A DNA stretch of 29,472 bases from UBA1124 sp963933095 (GTDB lineage Bacteria > Pseudomonadota > Gammaproteobacteria > Pseudomonadales > Cellvibrionaceae). Made by a program: the position numbers and the translations under genes. Each line of letters starts with the position of its first letter. Position 1 is the stretch's first letter. Location: NCBI GenBank assembly GCA_963933095.1, contig CAWVSV010000024.1:1-29472 (forward strand). The letters run 5' to 3'. Below, piece after piece: positions 26,122 to 29,472 of the stretch. The notes under the pieces are model-generated. The model saw only the letters and a list, made by a program, of their open reading frames with translations, ran no database searches and had not been told where the DNA came from.

Positions 26122-26230
26122 AATTTTTTATCTCCAGTAATGCGAAGTACGACAAGATCTCGTCCTGTAGCTATAAGTTATGCCCAGTTTCTCAGCAAAC
26201 CTCAGTTATTAAGTATTACAGGAAATAGAC

Positions 26231-26437
26231 ATGTCTAAAGTTACTGGTAAAGTTAAGTTCTTCAACGAATCTAAAGGCTTCGGCTTCATCGAGCAGGAAA
26301 ATGGCCCAGACGTTTTCGTTCATTTCTCTGCAATTCAGGGCGGTGGCTTTAAGACTCTGGCTGAAGGCCAAGAAGTTGAGTTTGAAGTAGGTCAAGGCCA
26401 AAAAGGTCCACAAGCTGAGAACGTTGTTGCACTTTAA
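26231..26437 (+). CDS. Cold-shock protein, CspA family
   Basis: A 68-residue single cold-shock domain that binds single-stranded RNA and DNA. RNP1 is seen as S-K-G-F-G-F-I (residues 14-20) and RNP2 as V-F-V-H-F (27-31). GGAAA lies 7 bases before the ATG. It is a monocistronic gene with a long leader and its own terminator. Whether it is cold-induced cannot be told from the protein, since the family includes constitutive members. Confidence 0.97.
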   Translation: MSKVTGKVKFFNESKGFGFIEQENGPDVFVHFSAIQGGGFKTLAEGQEVEFEVGQGQKGPQAENVVAL

Positions 26438-26492
26438 AACAGCTTTCTAGTTTGTACTTTTACCGCTGCTGTTTGCAGTATTGGTAGGAGTC

Positions 26493-26529
26493 AAAAAAGC
26501 AGTCACCTTTTGGGTGGCTGTTTTTTTTT
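26493..26529 (+). terminator. Rho-independent terminator after the csp gene
   Basis: AAAAAAGCAGTCACC pairs with GGTGGCTG and the following T-run (two G-T wobbles), with a 5-base loop and nine T. It lies about 55 bases after the csp stop. Confidence 0.92.
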
Positions 26530-26801
26530 ACTTGTTAATTGATGATTTCGAATTATGTGGAGGCCTCTAGTGGTGAGTGCGCATTAATCCAATCTATTGA
26601 TGTTGCTGTATCTCTTAGGTGCTTATCATTTATCTTTATTGTAATTAAAAGCGGTTAGACGCTTAAGAAACCTCTGTCGTGTAACAAGTGTTAGAAAATC
26701 ATCCCTATCAGATGGGTAAAATGTTTGGTGTTTCGCGTATAGCTGCTACGGCTGAAAATGCCTATAATGGCTGCCGGGTTGAAGCGCTTGTTAGGGTGTG
26801 T

Positions 26802-28073
26802 ATGTTTACATTTATCAAAAAATTACTATTATTAGCTGCGTTGTTGTTGGTGGCGGCGGTGGCGGCTAAATTATTCGTAGAATTCAAGTTGCAGCAGCAG
26901 CTAGATGGTCAGATTGCTGCCGTCAACCCGATCGCATCTATTCACTATGAGCGTATTTACCTTGATCTTGAGGGCGGCGTAAATATTGATGGTGTTGATG
27001 TGTCACCTTTGTTACTTGATGCGGGACTCAATCGTATAGCCACTATACGATTGAGTAGTGAAAAAAAATGGCTGTTTGTTTTGGTGGCGCTAGGCTTGTC
27101 TGGTGATGTTGCACCTGATTCCCTCTCTGTTGAGTTGACTGGGGTTCATCTAGGATTGATCTCTAGCGCGTATTTGGAGAGTCACATTGCATCTGCTAAC
27201 GCTTCATTTTCTGAAAATGTAGAGCCTTCTTGTGGTCGCGTGCAGTTTTTATCAGGCGATGACTTACGGGCGATGGGTTACGGCCCGGTAATTTTTGATG
27301 CACAGATTAACTATGGTTATTCTTCGTTGCGTAATGTGCTTGAGCTCAATGTGGAACTTGTGATCCCCGAACTTGCTATTGCTAGGGTTAAGGCTGTTGT
27401 TGGGGGGGTAGCGTCATTAAATTCTAGCGCCATGCTGGTAGCCACTAAGCCTTCTTTGCAATTAGTTGAGCTGGATTACACCGACTCAGGCTACATACGC
27501 CGTATGGGGCGTTACTGCAGCGCTAAGATGAACCTCCCGGTGGAGGCGTTCGTTCATCGCGAAGTCGAGCGTGACGGGAACTACTATATGGCAACTTGGG
27601 GTGTGAATCCGGGCATATCGGTTCGAGAGGCTTATAGGGAGTTTTTGCTCGATCCAGGCTCGATTAATTTCGCCGCTTATCCGTCCGAAGCCTTCAGTTA
27701 TGAACAGTTGTCACTTTATGATTCAGAAGATTGGGCTGACTTATTAAAACTGTCATTGTTAGTGAATGATCACGCTGTCATCCCTTTGGAGTTTTCTTTT
27801 GATCGGGGTGCTCCGAAGTTTGCAGGCGATGCGTCAGTAGACCAGGGTGCTAATGTTGTGCATGTGCCTCGTTTTGTTGCGGTGGGTAAAAGTGAGCTAG
27901 CGGCTTATATCGGTTATAAAGTACGTGTATACAGTATTAGTGGTCGCATGCGGCAAGGGATATTTAAAGGTGTGCGCAAAGGGAATGTTGAGATGATCAG
28001 CGAGAAATATGGTGATGCGATGGTGGTATCAGTGAGCTTGTTAAGCGCCGAAAGAATGGAAGTTTATAAGTAG
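26802..28073 (+). CDS. Membrane-anchored protein of unknown function
   Basis: A 423-residue protein from the ATG at 26802, preceded by TTAGGG. An in-frame extension to 26688 is open but does not look like protein start sequence. An N-terminal membrane segment (about residues 8-24, after F-I-K-K) with a basic side inward predicts an anchored periplasmic domain. That domain is rich in alternating hydrophobic strands and has a Y-x-R-I-Y-L-D-L-E-G-G-V-N-I-D-G segment like the start of AsmA/DUF748-type beta repeats, a weak resemblance. C-terminal strands from about 370 include Y-I-G-Y-K-V-R-V-Y-S. I cannot name the family. It stands alone, in the same direction as fabV, 138 bases upstream of it. 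Confidence 0.8.
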   Translation: MFTFIKKLLLLAALLLVAAVAAKLFVEFKLQQQLDGQIAAVNPIASIHYERIYLDLEGGVNIDGVDVSPLLLDAGLNRIATIRLSSEKKWLFVLVALGLSGDVAPDSLSVELTGVHLGLISSAYLESHIASANASFSENVEPSCGRVQFLSGDDLRAMGYGPVIFDAQINYGYSSLRNVLELNVELVIPELAIARVKAVVGGVASLNSSAMLVATKPSLQLVELDYTDSGYIRRMGRYCSAKMNLPVEAFVHREVERDGNYYMATWGVNPGISVREAYREFLLDPGSINFAAYPSEAFSYEQLSLYDSEDWADLLKLSLLVNDHAVIPLEFSFDRGAPKFAGDASVDQGANVVHVPRFVAVGKSELAAYIGYKVRVYSISGRMRQGIFKGVRKGNVEMISEKYGDAMVVSVSLLSAERMEVYK

Positions 28074-28211
28074 AGTGCAGGTCTGTGATAGAAATAAAAT
28101 CGCTGTTTTCTACGCCCTAGGGGCCTATAATAAGTCCCATTAATTTAGCCCGATTGAGTCGAAGCTAAAACGAGCCATTTATAAATACGTACTGAAATTA
28201 AAGGTCACTAA

Positions 28212-29399
28212 ATGATTATCAAGCCTAAAGTTCGCGGTTTTATCTGCATTAATGCTCATCCTGTCGGTTGTGCGGCTAATGTCGACGAGCAGATCGCTTT
28301 TACCAAAGCCAAGGGCGAAGTGGCAGGCGGGCCAAAAAATGTCTTGGTAATCGGTTGCTCCACCGGTTACGGCTTGGCGTCTCGTATTACATCGGCCTTT
28401 GGTTCTGGTGCAAATACTTTGGGTGTTTGTTTTGAGAAGCCATCCACTGATCGTAAGACGGGTTCAGCTGGGTATTACAATACTGCTGCTTTTGACGCTG
28501 CTGCTCGTGATGCAGGCCTCTACAGTGAGACGATCAATGGCGATGCCTTTAGTGATGAGGTTAAAGAAAAAACTCTGACTCTACTGAAAGAGGGAATGGG
28601 TAAAATTGATTTGGTAGTTTACAGTCTGGCGTCCCCGCGACGCACTGATCCGAAAACCGGCGAAACGTTCAATTCAGTGCTCAAGCCAATAGGTAAAGGC
28701 TACACCGCTAAAAACCTGAATACTGATACGCTCAAAATTACAGATATTACCGTCGAACCCGCTAATGAAAAAGAGGTCGCCGATACAGTTAAAGTCATGG
28801 GTGGTGAGGATTGGGAGTTGTGGGTGGATGCGCTTAAGGGCGCTGACCTGCTCAATAAGGGCTGCAAAACCGTGGCTTATACCTACCTCGGTGACAAGCT
28901 TACTTGGCCAATCTATGGTCGCGCCACTATAGGTAAGGCGAAGGAGGATCTTGATCGTGCTGCAGTTGCATTAACTGAATCTCTTGCGGGTATTGGTGGC
29001 GAGGCTAGGGTTTCTGTGCTGAAGGCTCTCGTGACGCAGGCTTCATCTGCAATTCCTGTTATGCCTTTGTATATGTCGATTCTATTCAAGGTAATGAAGG
29101 CTGAAGGTACCGATGAGCATTGTATTGATCAGATCCAGCGTCTGTTTAAAGAGTGTATATTTTCCGATGCGCCTCGTCTTGATGAACAGGGTCGTTTTCG
29201 TGTCGATGAGTGGGAGTTGAATCCTGAGGTGCAAGCCAAAGTTGAGGCTATATGGCCAAAAGTAAATGAGGAGAATCTGCTTGAGTTAACTGATTACGCT
29301 GGTTACCGTTCAGATTTTTTAAAGTTGTTTGGCTTTGGTGTTGACGGTGTTGACTACGATGCTGATCTTAGCACTATGGTTGATGTTGAATTTAAGTAA
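28212..29399 (+). CDS. fabV: FabV, trans-2-enoyl-ACP reductase
   Basis: NADH-dependent enoyl reductase that completes each round of fatty acid elongation and is typically resistant to triclosan. The 395-residue length fits. The dinucleotide-binding segment is V-I-G-C-S-T-G-Y-G-L (46-55). The catalytic pair is Y235 and K244 in a Y-x8-K motif, the same numbering as Vibrio cholerae FabV. The conserved opening I-I-K-P-K-V-R-G-F-I-C and the C-terminal Y-R-S-D-F-L-K-L-F-G-F are present. A TATAAT at 28126-28131 could be the -10 box, with no convincing -35. No fabI is seen in this window. Confidence 0.97.
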   Translation: MIIKPKVRGFICINAHPVGCAANVDEQIAFTKAKGEVAGGPKNVLVIGCSTGYGLASRITSAFGSGANTLGVCFEKPSTDRKTGSAGYYNTAAFDAAARDAGLYSETINGDAFSDEVKEKTLTLLKEGMGKIDLVVYSLASPRRTDPKTGETFNSVLKPIGKGYTAKNLNTDTLKITDITVEPANEKEVADTVKVMGGEDWELWVDALKGADLLNKGCKTVAYTYLGDKLTWPIYGRATIGKAKEDLDRAAVALTESLAGIGGEARVSVLKALVTQASSAIPVMPLYMSILFKVMKAEGTDEHCIDQIQRLFKECIFSDAPRLDEQGRFRVDEWELNPEVQAKVEAIWPKVNEENLLELTDYAGYRSDFLKLFGFGVDGVDYDADLSTMVDVEFK

Positions 29400-29414
29400 C
29401 GGGTGAGTGTTTGT

Positions 29415-29450
29415 AAGGCCCTGCATCTTTTCGAGTTGTGGGGCTTTTTT
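29415..29450 (+). terminator. Rho-independent terminator after fabV
   Basis: AAGGCCCTGCA-type left arm (29415-29425) pairs with TGTGGGGC at 29437-29444 and the following T-run, with G-T wobbles and an 11-base loop. It lies 16 bases after the fabV stop. Confidence 0.8.
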
Positions 29451-29472
29451 ATGGATGATTATAAATAGCGAT

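Overview
The window looks like a chromosomal stretch of a marine-type gammaproteobacterium. The order lpxA-lpxB-rnhB-dnaE-accA, the divergent pair of a BepA-like protease with a TusA-like gene and perM, an aceE/aceF pyruvate dehydrogenase pair, SlyX, and FabV as enoyl reductase all fit Pseudomonas relatives, most likely a Cellvibrionales-like lineage. That placement is inferred from gene content and protein features only. No tRNA, rRNA, insertion sequence, prophage or CRISPR array was seen.

Layout. 1-7930: lipid A / fatty acid / replication operon (tail repeats of the fabZ-lpxA junction, lpxA, lpxB, rnhB, dnaE, accA) closed by a strong terminator. 8072-8698: a dead cyclic-nucleotide-binding-domain gene with five in-frame stops. 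8931-10318 (minus): a small unknown protein, then a tight cluster of a zinc-ribbon membrane protein, YciH (SUI1/eIF1-like) and a DUF3820 protein. 10391-11197: a voltage-gated potassium-type channel. 11276-13376 (minus): the wreck of a second, alpha/beta-type 2-oxoacid dehydrogenase operon (E1-alpha, E1-beta, E2). 13599-15033: a beta-lactamase-fold serine hydrolase and slyX. 15221-18217: BepA-like protease, divergent TusA-like protein and PerM-like permease. 18252-21104: a pitrilysin-like M16 protease. 21349-25958: aceE and a three-lipoyl aceF. 26231-29399: a cold-shock protein, an unknown membrane-anchored protein and fabV.

The most unusual signal is a recurring arrangement at gene junctions. 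Upstream of lpxA, rnhB and perM lies a partial copy of that gene's own start (ribosome binding site, start codon and first codons), repeated at 86-, 98- and 87-base offsets. Each copy forms a short intact reading frame between the upstream gene and the real start. In the lpxA case there are three extra copies in tandem, each a 29-codon frame whose TGA stop overlaps the next TTG start, forming a chain that ends at lpxA. The simplest reading is tandem duplication of gene-gene junctions; it is unclear whether the short frames are neutral debris or maintain translational coupling.

The two decayed loci (cNMP-binding gene; second oxoacid dehydrogenase) beside an intact aceE/aceF suggest ongoing loss of redundant functions. 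Cell-envelope biology is well represented: lipid A synthesis, outer-membrane protein quality control, a cell-surface-type hydrolase and fatty acid synthesis at both ends.
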